Below, in pieces: positions 49,358 through 58,430 of a stretch of 64,000 bases of DNA. The translations under genes were made by a program, and so were the position numbers. The notes below the pieces were generated by a model. The model did no database searches. It was not told where the DNA came from and was given only the letters and a program-made list of their open reading frames with translations. The stretch spans positions 6,138,001 to 6,202,000 of the forward strand of contig NZ_JACHMS010000001.1 of the NCBI RefSeq assembly GCF_014205055.1. Reading direction: 5' to 3'. The number at the start of each line of letters is the position of its first letter. The first letter of the stretch is position 1. Origin of the DNA: Streptomyces luteogriseus (lineage in GTDB: Bacteria > Actinomycetota > Actinomycetes > Streptomycetales > Streptomycetaceae).

Positions 49358-49738
49358 GGGGGAGCTTCCCGAGGAACGTCCGGGCTCCACAGGGCAGGGT
49401 GGTGGCTAACGGCCACCCGGGGTGACCCGCGGGACAGTGCCACAGAAAGCAGACCGCCGGGGACCTCGGTCCTCGGTAAGGGTGAAACGGTGGTGTAAGA
49501 GACCACCAGTGCCCAGGGTGACCTGGGCAGCTAGGTAAACCCCACCCGGAGCAAGGTCAAGAGGGGCCGCCTTTTCGAAGGTGACCCTGCGCGGACGATC
49601 GAGGGCTGCCCGCCCGAGTCCGCGGGTAGACCGCACGAGGCCGGTGGCAACGCCGGCCCTAGATGGATGGCCGTCTCCCCGGCCGCCGCGAGGCGACCGG
49701 GTGACAGAACCCGGCGTACAGCCCGACTCGTCTGCCGC
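49316..49738 (+). ncRNA. rnpB: RNase P RNA (type A)
   Basis: The sequence has the universal P RNA core: GAGGAACGTCCGGGCTCCAC (CR-I, about 49373), GGACAGTGCCACAGAAAGCA, GGTAAGGGTGAAACGG, GAGACCACCAG, AGCAAGGTCAAGAGG and near the end ACAGAACCCGGCGTAC (CR-V). P1 pairs CGGCAGACGAGCCGGGC (49316-49332) with GCCCGACTCGTCTGCCG (49721-49737), with one mismatch, fixing the ends. It is the catalytic subunit that trims tRNA 5-prime leaders. A 12-bp perfect hairpin follows. Confidence 0.96.
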
Positions 49739-49756
49739 TACCTGCGGCTTTGCCTT

Positions 49757-49792
49757 GGAAAGGGCCTCTGAGCTGCGTCGGAGGCCCTTTCC
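49757..49792 (+). terminator. perfect 12-bp hairpin after rnpB
   Basis: GGAAAGGGCCTC (49757) and GAGGCCCTTTCC (49781) form a perfect stem with a 12-base loop, 19 bp after the RNase P RNA. It is followed by CGATCTTTC. This is the likely rnpB terminator, and it marks the last conserved core feature before the accessory region. Confidence 0.8.
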
Positions 49793-49826
49793 GATCTTTC
49801 AGGAGCTTGCCGTGTTAGGCGGCAAA

Positions 49827-49877
49827 AAGTCCCTCGGAAGTCCCTCGGACAGAGCTGAAAGTCCCTGAAAAGTCCCT
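49827..49877. repeat. four AAGTCCCT repeats in two helically phased pairs
   Basis: AAGTCCCT occurs at 49827, 49838, 49859 and 49870. Spacing within pairs is 11 bp and between corresponding members 32 bp, i.e. one and three helical turns. Such an array could be integrase arm-type or iteron-like protein-binding DNA. It lies between the rnpB terminator and a DUF6907 gene. Confidence 0.8.
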
Positions 49878-49979
49878 GGAGCGGAGGGGCGGGCGACGCC
49901 TCTGAGCTGGGTGTTCGCGACAGCCGTTGGAGCATGGCGCTGGAGCCGCGGGCATCGTGGCGGTCCTGGCCCGGCGGGG

Positions 49980-50618
49980 TTACGCCGCCTCGGCGTCGGC
50001 CGTCGTGTCGTTCCGCGCAGCCCATTCGGCGCGGGCTGCGGTGAGCCGAGGGTGCATGGCGCGAAGCTCTTCCAGCTGCCCGGCCACCGCTTCGATGAAC
50101 TCGGCCAGCTGGTCCGGACCCATCGGGCGGGTGTACATGTCGGCGGCTACTTCGACCAGTACGTGCGGGACTCGGTAGGCCGGGCTGACTGTCGAGTCCG
50201 GACTTACGGCGAGGTGTGCGCAGAGCACCTGCCAGGACTCGTACTCCTCGTAGGCCTCGGTGTATTCGGCAGAGGCCACAGCGCCGTACATCTGGTGGTG
50301 TACGTCGGCCGGGTGGGGCCTGCCCTTCATTTCAAAGGTGTGGTCCGTCGTGCACCAGGACGGGCAGGTGACGGTGTGCCGGGTGCCGTATCTGTCGTCG
50401 TACATCCAGGTGCGGTCAAGCGCTGCGGCCGTCTCGCCGGTCCCCCCGGATACCAGGCACGCGAGCTGCGTACGTGCGGCCCGGAGCTTCGCCAGGTGCG
50501 CGCTCAAGTCGCTGATCAGTTCGTCGACCTCTCCGAGGTCGAGCATCGGCCAGTCGCCGCCGGCCACGAAGTCCAGGCCGGGCGTTTCGTCGTCTACCTG
50601 GGACAATGGGAACGCCAT
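49980..50618 (-). CDS. DUF6907-domain protein
   Basis: The 212-residue protein has a central CPSWCTTDHTFEMKG motif with paired Cys and His that typifies DUF6907, plus a helical coiled-coil-like N-terminus (DELISDLSAHLAKLRAARTQ) and C-terminus (AEFIEAVAGQLEELRAMH). In my experience this domain is found in integrative elements, phages and plasmids of Streptomyces. I chose ATG 50618 with AGGGACGG upstream; ATG 50663 is in frame. No partner gene such as a replication or transfer gene is adjacent. Confidence 0.75.
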   Translation of the reverse strand: MAFPLSQVDDETPGLDFVAGGDWPMLDLGEVDELISDLSAHLAKLRAARTQLACLVSGGTGETAAALDRTWMYDDRYGTRHTVTCPSWCTTDHTFEMKGRPHPADVHHQMYGAVASAEYTEAYEEYESWQVLCAHLAVSPDSTVSPAYRVPHVLVEVAADMYTRPMGPDQLAEFIEAVAGQLEELRAMHPRLTAARAEWAARNDTTADAEAA

Positions 50619-50760
50619 GATGCCGTCCCTGCGCTGACAGGCGTAAGGGCGGTGAGCACCCATGGCGATTAGCGGGCCGTGGTGAAGGTGTTCGCGCGGG
50701 TCCTCGTGGTCCCTGGGGTTTCCATCGCAGAAGGGTGCGGCTCTGTTTGAGGAACGGTGA

Positions 50761-51519
50761 TCACGCCGAGAGTGCGAGGCTGTCGCGGTAGCGGATGGCG
50801 TGAACCCGCAGGTGCTCGCGCTGCGCGTGATACTTCCAGTACTCCTCGAAGTCGCCGTTGCTGATCACCGTGCGGAGCCTGAGGACGGCCTCGGCTCCGG
50901 CCAGGCCCCAGCGGGCGCGGGTGATGTCCATCCGGTCCTTCACCAGGTGCCGGCACGCCCCCTCGATCACGCCTGTCGCGATCGGCCGGCGCTCGGCCAG
51001 CGCGATGTCATAGCCGAGGTAGGGGAGTTTGGCCCGCAGGTAGCAGACCGCCTTGTCCACCCCCAAGCGCCGCTGGCCGTCCAGTTCCGCCGCGTCCGCG
51101 TTCGCTTCGAGGGCGTCGGCGACCTGCTCGGCCCGGCCCTTAAGGATCTCCAGGGCCCGCTCGCCGACCCAGGTCTCGGCGGCGGGGTCGGTCTTGGCGA
51201 AGAAGCACCAGGCCGCGCCCCACGCGTACTCCAGCACGTGAACGAAGTCGATCAGCAGGCGTACCTCCAGCCCGCGCGCGTCGCACTGATCATGGATCAG
51301 GTCCAGCTGGTGGCGGGCGCCGTCGACCAGCATCACCCATTCCCGCTCCCGGCCGGGGTCGCGGCGCTCGGCCTCGTCGAACACCGTGCCGATGACCTGC
51401 GCAGCGTCACGTTCGACGGAGGCGGTCAGCCACTTCGCCTGTGCCCTGGGGCGTTCGGTGCGTTCGGTGCCGTCCAGATCGCCGTGCCTGTGGTCCCACT
51501 GGCGCCGCCACACCAGCAA
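50761..51519 (-). pseudogene. truncated ISKra4-family transposase
   Basis: The 252-residue frame matches the C-terminal half of ISKra4 transposases: WVMLVDGARHQLDLIHDQCD, FVHVLEYAWGAAWCFF (metal-site Asp region), ATGVIEGACRHLVKDRMDI and the typical end RWGLAGAEAVLRLRTVISNG followed by DFEEYWKYHAQREHLRVH. Intact members have about 450-500 residues; the N-terminal half is missing, truncated by the junction with the IclR gene at about 51.52 kb. It is therefore an IS remnant and should be inactive. Confidence 0.82.
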
Positions 51520-51580
51520 CGCTCAGCCGACTACACCGACGCTGGAACAACGTCACGACAGCAGCCGTCACTTGACGGCC

Positions 51581-51596
51581 AACTACAGCTGCCGTG
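51581..51596. repeat. 16-bp direct repeat, left copy
   Basis: AACTACAGCTGCCGTG here recurs exactly at 62193-62208 in the same orientation. The left copy overlaps the stop of the double-IclR gene, next to the truncated transposase. The right copy lies just before an IS66 fragment. Confidence 0.55.
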
Positions 51597-53277
51597 TCGG
51601 AACTCGCACGAATCGCCCGGTTATGTGCAGGTCGGCCTCGATGTGGGCAGCCGTGGCCCGCAGTTCCGGCAAGATGGTCGTGACGCACTCCGCGGCGGGG
51701 CGGCGACCGCTGTGCATGGTGACGTTGATCGCCGCCATGAGGCCGCCGTCGCGGTCGCGTACCGGCACGGCGATCGAGCGAAGCCCTTCTTCCAGTTCCT
51801 CATCGACCAGGGCATAGCCGTCCTCGCGGACTCGGTCGAGAATCAGCTCGAGGTCGGTGGGCCGGGTGACGGTGCGAGCGGTCAGCGCCCCCATCCGCAG
51901 GCGCGTCAGCCGGGCAGTGCGCTCCTCGGCCGGCAGCCCCGCCAACAGCACCCGGCCCGTGGAGGTCGCATAGGCGGGCACGCGCGCGCCCACGGCGATA
52001 TCAGCGTCCATGATGCGTCCCGCGGCGACCGAGGCCGCGCACTGGACATCGTCACCGGCGAGCACTGCGAGGGACGTCGATTCCTCCACCTTGCGGGTGA
52101 GGGCGGCGAGGTGGGGGTGCGCGATCCGGGTGAGTGTCGTCTTGGACAGTGGCGGGAAACCGAGGGCGAGGACGCGTGGAGTGAGCCGGAAGACCCGCCC
52201 GTGCAGCGTGACGTGACCGAGGTGTCCCAGGGTTATCAGGGCACGGCGAGCCGTGGCGCGGGACAGCCCCGTGGCTTCGGCGACCTCGGTGAGGGTCAGC
52301 TCCGCACGGCCCTCACCGAACGCGGTGAGTACGGTCAGGCCGCGGGCCAGGGATTCGATGAACTCCCCGCCCAGTTCCTGTTTGGACGCGCTCGTCCAGG
52401 TGGCGAGCCCGACGGGAGTGCTCTTGCTCGGCGGCTCCGGAGGCGGAGCGTCGGCCAACTTCCGCTCCATGACGGTCACGGCAGTACGGAGCCTGGGGAG
52501 AAGGGCGTCGCGCAGCGAGTCCGCGCTGTGCCGACTGGTATGGCTCACGACGCTCGCCACACAGGCGATCCGGCCGTCGGGGGCGCGAACCGGAACGGAT
52601 GCGGCGACGAGCCCCGGCTCGATCAACTGGTCGTCCATCGCCCAGCCATGGGCGCGCGCCCGTTCCACCCGTTCTTCGAAGTCTGTCGTGGCGGTACGGT
52701 GCGATCGAGGGGGGACCGCCGGGAAGCCGAGGTCTTCGGGGTCGGCGTCCTGCCGCTTGTGCCACCGCGCCCAGTCCTCCGTGCTCCACTCGGTTGCCAG
52801 CAGCGGGCCTGGCGCGGTGCGTTCGGCGGGCAGCAGGTCGCCGATGCGGAAGCTCAACGACAGGGCGCGGCGGCGGATCGCTTGGTGGATGAAGCGGATG
52901 CCGTCACCGTCCGCCACCGCGAGGGACACCGACTCGTCGAGTTCCTCGGCGAGGGCATCGGCGTGCGCACTCAGCAGCGCGGGAAGACGCAGGGCGGCCA
53001 GGTATGCGTTCCCCAGTTCCATCAGGCGGGGGGCAAGGACGGCGTTGCTGCCGTCCATCCGCATGTACCCCATGTGAGCGAGTGTTCCGGTGACCCGGTC
53101 GATGGTGGCGCGGGCCAGGCCGGTGGCCCGTCCCAGATCGCTGAGGCCGGCCGTCCCTCCGGCATTGGTGAGCTCGCGCAGCACGGCGATACCCCGGATG
53201 AGAGGGGCCACGGCTTCCTCGGGTGGCGCGGGAGCCTCCATGGGGTCGGTAGGCGTCAGGGCTTGGGGCGATGTCAT
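51583..53277 (-). CDS. tandem double IclR-type transcriptional regulator
   Basis: The 564-residue protein contains two complete IclR modules. Module 1: helix-turn-helix GTAGLSDLGRATGLARATID and an effector domain to about residue 275. A linker APPPEPPSKSTPVG follows. Module 2: RAELTLTEVAEATGLSRATA and an effector domain ending at the C-terminus. IclR proteins normally have one module (about 250 residues) and form tetramers; a fused pair would be an obligate dimer-like unit. It follows a conventional IclR gene and the ABC operon on the same strand, so it may control their expression in response to an aromatic or ester-derived acid. Confidence 0.87.
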   Translation of the reverse strand: MTSPQALTPTDPMEAPAPPEEAVAPLIRGIAVLRELTNAGGTAGLSDLGRATGLARATIDRVTGTLAHMGYMRMDGSNAVLAPRLMELGNAYLAALRLPALLSAHADALAEELDESVSLAVADGDGIRFIHQAIRRRALSLSFRIGDLLPAERTAPGPLLATEWSTEDWARWHKRQDADPEDLGFPAVPPRSHRTATTDFEERVERARAHGWAMDDQLIEPGLVAASVPVRAPDGRIACVASVVSHTSRHSADSLRDALLPRLRTAVTVMERKLADAPPPEPPSKSTPVGLATWTSASKQELGGEFIESLARGLTVLTAFGEGRAELTLTEVAEATGLSRATARRALITLGHLGHVTLHGRVFRLTPRVLALGFPPLSKTTLTRIAHPHLAALTRKVEESTSLAVLAGDDVQCAASVAAGRIMDADIAVGARVPAYATSTGRVLLAGLPAEERTARLTRLRMGALTARTVTRPTDLELILDRVREDGYALVDEELEEGLRSIAVPVRDRDGGLMAAINVTMHSGRRPAAECVTTILPELRATAAHIEADLHITGRFVRVPTRQL

Positions 53278-53464
53278 GGGCTCTCCGCGGCGACTGTCTC
53301 AGCACTGCAGTGAATGATGCCTGGTGGGGGCAGAGAGCCGACAGGTCCGGGTGGCCATGACGAGCCCACGGCAACGCCCGTCGCGCGGGGCGGTGTGTTC
53401 CGGCCAGTCGCCAAGGCCGATGCTGCTCCGTGCTGCCGTCGCGGGGGCACGGCATCAGGACCGG

Positions 53465-54241
53465 CTAGCCGGGGACCTTCAGCTCGGCTTCGATGTCGGC
53501 GGCGGTGGCCAGGAGCGGCGGCAGCAGATCGTGGCGTATCGAGTCCGGCGTTCGCCGGCTGACGTGGGTGGAGAGGTTGATGCCTGCCACCACCCGTCGT
53601 GCCTCGTTCCGGATGGGTACGCCGATCGATATCAGGCCCTGTTCCAGTTCCTGGTCCACCAGACACCAACCCTGTGCCCGTACGTGTTCCAGTTCGGCGG
53701 CGAGTGCCTCCCTTGAGGTGATGGTGCGGGAGGTGAGCGGCTTGAGGGAGGCGGTGTCCAGGTAGTGCCGCAGCCGGGGCTCGTCGAGGTGGGCGAGCAG
53801 GACCCGGCCGAGGGAGGTGGCATGGGCGGCGAAGCGGGTCCCGATGCTGATGGAGACCGTCATGATCCGCCGGGTGGGTACCCGGCTGACGTACACCACG
53901 TCCTCGTCGTCGAGCACCGCCACCGACGAGGACTCGTGGACCTCGGCGACCAGGTGCTCCAGGTGGGGCTGGGCGATCTGCGCCAGGGACATGCTGGACA
54001 GGTAGGCGTAGCCCAGTTCCAGGACCCGGGGCGTGAGGCGGAAGTGGCGGCCGTCGGTGGCCATGTACCCCAGGTCGGCGAAGGTGAGCAGGAAGCGCCG
54101 TGCGGTGGCACGGCTCATGCCGGTGATCCTGGCGACCTCCGAGAGGGTCATCTCGGGTGTGCCGGCGGTGAACGCACGGATGACGGCCAGCCCTCGTTCG
54201 AGGGACTGCACGAAGTACCGCCCGGGTTCGTTGTCGTCCAT
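53465..54241 (-). CDS. IclR-family regulator (PcaR/PobR-like)
   Basis: The 258-residue protein is a standard IclR: YFVQSLERGLAVIRAF at the N-terminus, helix-turn-helix MTLSEVARITGMSRATARR, and an effector domain with SISIGTRFAAHATSLGRVLL and YLDTASLKPLTSRTI. The sequence pattern (RFAAHATSLGRVLLA) is that of the PcaR/PcaU/PobR subfamily that answers to aromatic acids such as protocatechuate. ATG 54241 lies 29 bp after the ABC ATPase stop, so it is likely the last gene of the transporter operon. Confidence 0.88.
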   Translation of the reverse strand: MDDNEPGRYFVQSLERGLAVIRAFTAGTPEMTLSEVARITGMSRATARRFLLTFADLGYMATDGRHFRLTPRVLELGYAYLSSMSLAQIAQPHLEHLVAEVHESSSVAVLDDEDVVYVSRVPTRRIMTVSISIGTRFAAHATSLGRVLLAHLDEPRLRHYLDTASLKPLTSRTITSREALAAELEHVRAQGWCLVDQELEQGLISIGVPIRNEARRVVAGINLSTHVSRRTPDSIRHDLLPPLLATAADIEAELKVPG

Positions 54242-54270
54242 GCGCTATGGCCCCTGTGTCGGACGGTGTG

Positions 54271-55104
54271 TCAGGACTCGGACTTGTGCAGGGTGAGTTC
54301 GTCGCTGCGGTCGGCCACCGGTGTGTCCGTGTCGCCGTTGTGGTGCTTGGCGCGCTGGATCTGCTCGTAGACGTGGGCGCGCAGTTCGGCGAAGCGGGGG
54401 CTGGAGCGGGTGTGCAACTGGTCGCGCTCGTCGGGGAGATCGATCGTCAGATCCTCCAGCACCACGGTCGGTGAGGTGGACAGGATGATGGTGCGCTGGC
54501 CGAGATAGACGGCTTCGTCGATGTCGTGGGTGACGAACAGGACGGTGACGCCCAGTTCGCGCCACAACCGCCGGATGAGGTCCTCCAGTTCGGCGCGTGT
54601 CTGCGCGTCGACGGCGGCGAACGGCTCGTCCATGAGCAGCACCTTCGGCTCGAAGGCGACGGCGCGGGCGATGGCGACGCGCTGCTGCATTCCGCCGGAC
54701 AACTGCCACGGGTAGGCCTGGTGGGCGTCGGCGAGCCCGACCACCTCCAGCGCGTGGTCGACCAGTTCCTTCTCGCGGGCCTTGCCGAGCTTCTTGCGGC
54801 GCAGGGGCAGGGCGACGTTGTCGCGTACGTTCATCCAGGCGAACAGGGAGCGGCCGTACTCTTGGAAGACGACCGCCATGCCGGGCGGGGGCCCGTCCAC
54901 CGGGCGGCCGTCCAGGCTCACTTCGCCGCCGGTCGGGGTCAGCAGTCCCGCCATGCACTTCAGCAGCGTGGTCTTGCCGCACCCGGACGGGCCGACCAGG
55001 CATACGAGTTCGCCGGCGCCGATATGGAATGTGAGATTCCGCAGTGCTTCGACGCTGCGGTTACGTCCGGTGTAGATCTTCTGCAGGTTGCGTACGTCGA
55101 GCAT
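54271..55104 (-). CDS. ABC transporter ATPase (NitT/SsuB/TauB type)
   Basis: The 277-residue ATPase has Walker A GPSGCGKTTLLKCM (about residue 38), Q-loop VVFQEYGRSLFAW, signature LSGGMQQRVAIARA, Walker B VLLMDEPFAAVD and H-loop FVTHDIDEAV. The YGRSLFAW and switch sequences are typical of nitrate/sulfonate/taurine-class importers. ATG 55104 has AAGGAG upstream. It is 13 bp after the permease stop. Energises uptake via the two permeases. Confidence 0.92.
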   Translation of the reverse strand: MLDVRNLQKIYTGRNRSVEALRNLTFHIGAGELVCLVGPSGCGKTTLLKCMAGLLTPTGGEVSLDGRPVDGPPPGMAVVFQEYGRSLFAWMNVRDNVALPLRRKKLGKAREKELVDHALEVVGLADAHQAYPWQLSGGMQQRVAIARAVAFEPKVLLMDEPFAAVDAQTRAELEDLIRRLWRELGVTVLFVTHDIDEAVYLGQRTIILSTSPTVVLEDLTIDLPDERDQLHTRSSPRFAELRAHVYEQIQRAKHHNGDTDTPVADRSDELTLHKSES

Positions 55105-55117
55105 CGACGTCTCCTTG

Positions 55118-55900
55118 TCAGGGGTTGCGCTGGGCCCGGCGCAGGCCGTGATACCAGGCCAGGACCCGGTTCTCGGCGACGCGGAAGAGCAGGGAGAGGG
55201 CGAATCCGAGCAGGCCGAGCAGCAGCACGCCGCTCCACATCTCGGGGATGGCGAAGGACCGCTGGAACTGCACGATGGTGAAGCCGAGCCCGTTGCTGGC
55301 CGCGAACATCTCGCTGATGACCATGAGGATGATGGCAATGGAGAGGGCCTGGCGCATGCCGGTGACCATCTGAGGGCTGGCCGAGCGCAGTACCAGGTGC
55401 CACAGCCGGGAGGGGCCGGTGATGCCGTAGGAGCGGCAGGTGTCGCTGAGTACTTCGTCGACGGCTCGGACGCCTTCGACGGTGTTGAGCAGGATCGGCC
55501 ACATGCAGCCGCTGACGATGACGATGACCTTCATGGTGTCGCCGATGCCCGCGAACAGCATGATGACGGGTACGAGCACCGGGGGCGGGATGGCCCGGAA
55601 GAGTTCCAGGACCGGCTCCAGTACGTCGCGCACGCCACGGTGCATGCCGACCACCAGGCCGAGTCCGACACCGACGGCGACGGCGAGGAGATAGCCGGTG
55701 AGCAGGCGGACCAGGCTGGGTACGACGTCCGAGAGCAGTCGTTCGCCCGTCCACACCTCCCCGAACTTGCCCAGGATGGTGGACAGCGGGGGAACGTAGA
55801 AGTCGGTGCTGCCCGCGGTGGCGAACCACCACACGGCGAACAGGACCGCGGGCAGGCCCAGGACCAGCCCGGTCCGCCGGGCGAGTGTGAGGACGGTCAT
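55118..55900 (-). CDS. ABC transporter permease (SsuC/TauC type)
   Basis: The 260-residue protein has six membrane helices and the EAA-like loop YGITGPSRLWHLVLRSASPQ that contacts the ATPase. Typical segments are LFRAIPPPVLVPVIMLFAG and GLGFTIVQFQRSFAIPEMW. The ATG at 55900 overlaps the upstream permease stop by 4 bp. Forms the membrane channel with the second permease. Confidence 0.9.
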   Translation of the reverse strand: MTVLTLARRTGLVLGLPAVLFAVWWFATAGSTDFYVPPLSTILGKFGEVWTGERLLSDVVPSLVRLLTGYLLAVAVGVGLGLVVGMHRGVRDVLEPVLELFRAIPPPVLVPVIMLFAGIGDTMKVIVIVSGCMWPILLNTVEGVRAVDEVLSDTCRSYGITGPSRLWHLVLRSASPQMVTGMRQALSIAIILMVISEMFAASNGLGFTIVQFQRSFAIPEMWSGVLLLGLLGFALSLLFRVAENRVLAWYHGLRRAQRNP

Positions 55901-56775
55901 CGCTGTCCCTCCCTGCGCATCGATTGGTGCCAGTGCAGTGCCCGCCGCTCGACCGCCCGCGCCACCAGGTTGACCGCGACCCCCAGGAGTCCGGTGACCA
56001 GGACCAGGGCGTAGACCCGCGGTACGGCGCCGGAGGTCTGCGCGACCGCGAGCTGGTTGCCCAGGCCGGGCGAACCGATGACGAGTTCGGCGGTGATCGT
56101 CAGGACGAGTGCCACGGTCGCGGCCAGCCGCACGCCGGTCATCACGTACGGCAGTGCGGTGGGCCACAGGACGTACCGAACCCGTCCCCAACTGCCCATC
56201 CGGTAGCTGCGGGCGGTGTCCTCGGCCACCGGGTCGACGTCCTGCATGCCCGCCAGGACCTGGACGAGCACCTGCCAGAAGGAGGCGTACACGACCAGCA
56301 GCAGCTTCGACTCCAGGTCGGTGCCGTAGAGCAGCACCGCCACCGGGATGAGCGCCACCGACGGGATGGGGCGCAGGAACTCGATGGTGGAGGCGGTCAC
56401 GGCCCGCAGTACCGGCACCGATCCGATCACCAACCCGGCCACCACCCCGGCCACCACCGCGATGGCCAGACCCAGGCCCCAACCGGTGAGGGTGTCACCG
56501 AGCGCGGTCCAGAACGCGTCTTCGCCGAGCATCTGCCACAGGGCCCGGCCTATGTCGGAGGCGGGCGGGAGGTAGTCGGCGGAGACGACACCGGTGTGCG
56601 GCAGCACCTCGAGCAAGACCACCAGCCCGGCCAGGCCTGCCAGTCCGCGCAACGGGGTGCGCGCTCTGGCCAGAGTGCGCCGCACGCGGCCACCGCCCAC
56701 CCCGCCCGGCCCGCCGGGACCTGTCGCGGTCCCGGCGGGCTTCGTCAGTACAGGAGTGCTCCCGGACGCGCTCAT
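55897..56775 (-). CDS. ABC transporter permease (SsuC/TauC type)
   Basis: The 292-residue protein starts with a 35-residue Gly/Pro-rich extension, then six helices. The coupling loop is YRMGSWGRVRYVLWPTALPY; other segments are FLRPIPSVALIPVAVLLYG and ELVIGSPGLGNQLAVAQ. ATG 56775 overlaps the binding-protein stop by 4 bp (ATGA). Second permease of the same importer; having two different permeases suggests a heterodimeric channel. Confidence 0.9.
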   Translation of the reverse strand: MSASGSTPVLTKPAGTATGPGGPGGVGGGRVRRTLARARTPLRGLAGLAGLVVLLEVLPHTGVVSADYLPPASDIGRALWQMLGEDAFWTALGDTLTGWGLGLAIAVVAGVVAGLVIGSVPVLRAVTASTIEFLRPIPSVALIPVAVLLYGTDLESKLLLVVYASFWQVLVQVLAGMQDVDPVAEDTARSYRMGSWGRVRYVLWPTALPYVMTGVRLAATVALVLTITAELVIGSPGLGNQLAVAQTSGAVPRVYALVLVTGLLGVAVNLVARAVERRALHWHQSMRREGQR

Positions 56776-57746
56776 GAGAACAGGGCATCCAAGTCGGGCT
56801 TCTTACCGCCGAAGATGCCGTCCTGCTCGCCGAGCGAGGCCAGCTTCTCCAGGGAGGCCATGTCGTACTCGGCCGGCCAGGTCGGCAGCGTCAGCTTCTT
56901 CAGCACCTCGCCGTCGATCTTGGTGTAGGTCGTGACGATCTGACGTGCCTCGTCCGGGTGCTCGGAGGCGTATTTCAGCGACTCGGTCACGGCCTCGGTG
57001 AACTTCTTCACCAGGTCGGGGTTCTCCTGGGTCAGCTTGGTGGAGGCGAAGTACGTCGCGATGGTGAGGTTCGGGTCGGTCTCGGCGAACGGCGACGCCA
57101 CGACGCGGGCGCCCTGGCCCTTGGCGATGGTCAGCGCGGGCTCGCCCACCCAGGCGGCGTCCACCTGCCCGCCGTCCAGCGCGGCCGGCATCTGGTCGAA
57201 CGGCATCTCGACGAACTTGACCTTCGAGGGGTCGCCGCCGTCCTTGCGCACCACCTCACGGACCGTGGTGTCCCCGATGTTCTGCAGGGTGTTGACCGCC
57301 ACCGTCTTGCCGGCGAGGTCCTTGGCCGACTTGACCGGGCTGTCCTTCTTGACGGCCACTCCGCTGATGTCCTTTCCGGTGTCACCGGTGGAGGCGGTCC
57401 CGTTGACCACTGACTTGATCGGCACACCCTTGGTCTGGGCGATCATCAACGACGTGACGTTGCTGAACCCGAACTGGAACTCGCCGCTCACCACGCCGGG
57501 GATGATCGCGGCGCCGCCCTGGGCGGTCACCATCTTCAGCTCGATGCCGCGGCTGCTGAAGAACCCCTTCTTCTGCCCCAGATACAGGGGTGCCACATCG
57601 ACGATCGGGATGATCCCTACTTTGACCTGGGTGGTCTTGTCCCCGGCCGAGGAGGACGAACCACCGGCCCCGGAAGAAGATCCGCATCCGGCCGCGGCTG
57701 CGACCGTCACTACCGCTATGGCAAGCCCGAGAACGCACCTTTGCAT
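56772..57746 (-). CDS. ABC transporter substrate-binding lipoprotein (NMT1/THI5-like)
   Basis: The 324-residue protein has a lipoprotein signal ending AAAAGCGSSSG, a Ser/Gly linker and an NMT1/THI5-like binding fold: GIIPIVDVAPLYLGQKKGFF, VVSGEFQFGFSNVTSLMIAQ, VDAAWVGEPALTIAKGQGA. This subclass serves sulfonates, nitrate, taurine, pyrimidine precursors or aromatic acids. ATG 57746 has AGGAGG upstream. It is the first gene of the operon, downstream of a palindromic element. The substrate is unknown; neighbouring esterases and PcaR-like regulators favour an aromatic acid or ester. Confidence 0.9.
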   Translation of the reverse strand: MQRCVLGLAIAVVTVAAAAGCGSSSGAGGSSSSAGDKTTQVKVGIIPIVDVAPLYLGQKKGFFSSRGIELKMVTAQGGAAIIPGVVSGEFQFGFSNVTSLMIAQTKGVPIKSVVNGTASTGDTGKDISGVAVKKDSPVKSAKDLAGKTVAVNTLQNIGDTTVREVVRKDGGDPSKVKFVEMPFDQMPAALDGGQVDAAWVGEPALTIAKGQGARVVASPFAETDPNLTIATYFASTKLTQENPDLVKKFTEAVTESLKYASEHPDEARQIVTTYTKIDGEVLKKLTLPTWPAEYDMASLEKLASLGEQDGIFGGKKPDLDALFS

Positions 57747-57777
57747 GGGGGCCTCCTGAACAGGAACGAGTGTGTGC

Positions 57778-57813
57778 GCATTGCGAACATTCGTCCGTGT
57801 GCCGAACAAATGC
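57778..57813. promoter_or_regulatory. composite inverted repeat before the ABC operon
   Basis: GCATT (57778) and AATGC (57809) form outer arms; between them lie CGAACATTCG (57784-57793, itself palindromic) and CGAAC (57804). It ends 32 bp before the ATG of the binding-protein gene, so could be the IclR operator. Confidence 0.4.
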
Positions 57814-57904
57814 AAGCGGAGATTATGTCCCTGTCCGAATCGCGTCAATAGGTCGCACCGAGGCTCCTCCCGCAACCGCGCCCTGCCGCCTTCTCCAGAT
57901 CCAG

Positions 57905-58430
57905 ACATGTTCCGACGGGTGCACCCCGGCAGCAGCAAGCCTGAGGCGCGGACGTGTTCAGCGCGCCGCGGTCGACCACCTTGGTCACCCGCTCGTGGGG
58001 ATCCTCGCCCCGGTAGGCCGGGTTTGTCGGCGTGGTTCGTGCCCGCGCCGAGGACGATCGTCACGGCGTCGGAGTTGTCGACCGGCACCTTGGTCCGTGC
58101 CCCCGGCCGAGCCGCCATCGGCGGTCACGTAGAGCCTGGGACTCGAAGCGCATCTGGTTGTCGTTCAGGTTGCCCGGGACCGTCAGCCATGCCCCCTCAC
58201 GGGTCAGGCGCTGCGCACCGCACACATCGCCGACTGCCAGGGGCTCTTCGACCGGTTTTCCCTGGACCTCGGCCAGCGCCTCCCTGACGCCACACGCTCG
58301 TCTCCCGCGCCGACAAGGTGATCGTTCACGAAGCGTCCCCGCTCCCGGCCGGACGATCGGCACCACGCTGAGCGTCGGCACCGCCCTCGACGGCCTGCCT
58401 TCGAGTGTGGGCTTCAGGACCAGGGCCACC
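57905..58430 (-). pseudogene. decayed GH95-like glycoside hydrolase fragment
   Basis: On the minus strand three frames must be joined to read NLNDNQMRFESQA, LYVTADGGSAGGT, then TKVPVDNSDAVTIVLGAGTN and RGEDPHERVTKVVD. This order matches the N-terminal beta-sandwich of GH95-type hydrolases (alpha-L-fucosidase/galactosidase-like), to my memory. At least two frameshifts and truncation at both ends make it a pseudogene. It separates the ABC operon from the esterase. Confidence 0.5.

Noticed and set aside
49740..49800. Hairpin after rnpB considered as a tRNA 3-prime half or attachment core
   Set aside because: No tRNA cloverleaf, anticodon arm or T-loop can be drawn; a perfect stem right after rnpB is best explained as its terminator.
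50800..53313. 837-codon plus-strand frame over the transposase and double IclR
   Set aside because: Antisense shadow. Minus-strand frames have recognisable transposase and IclR domains.
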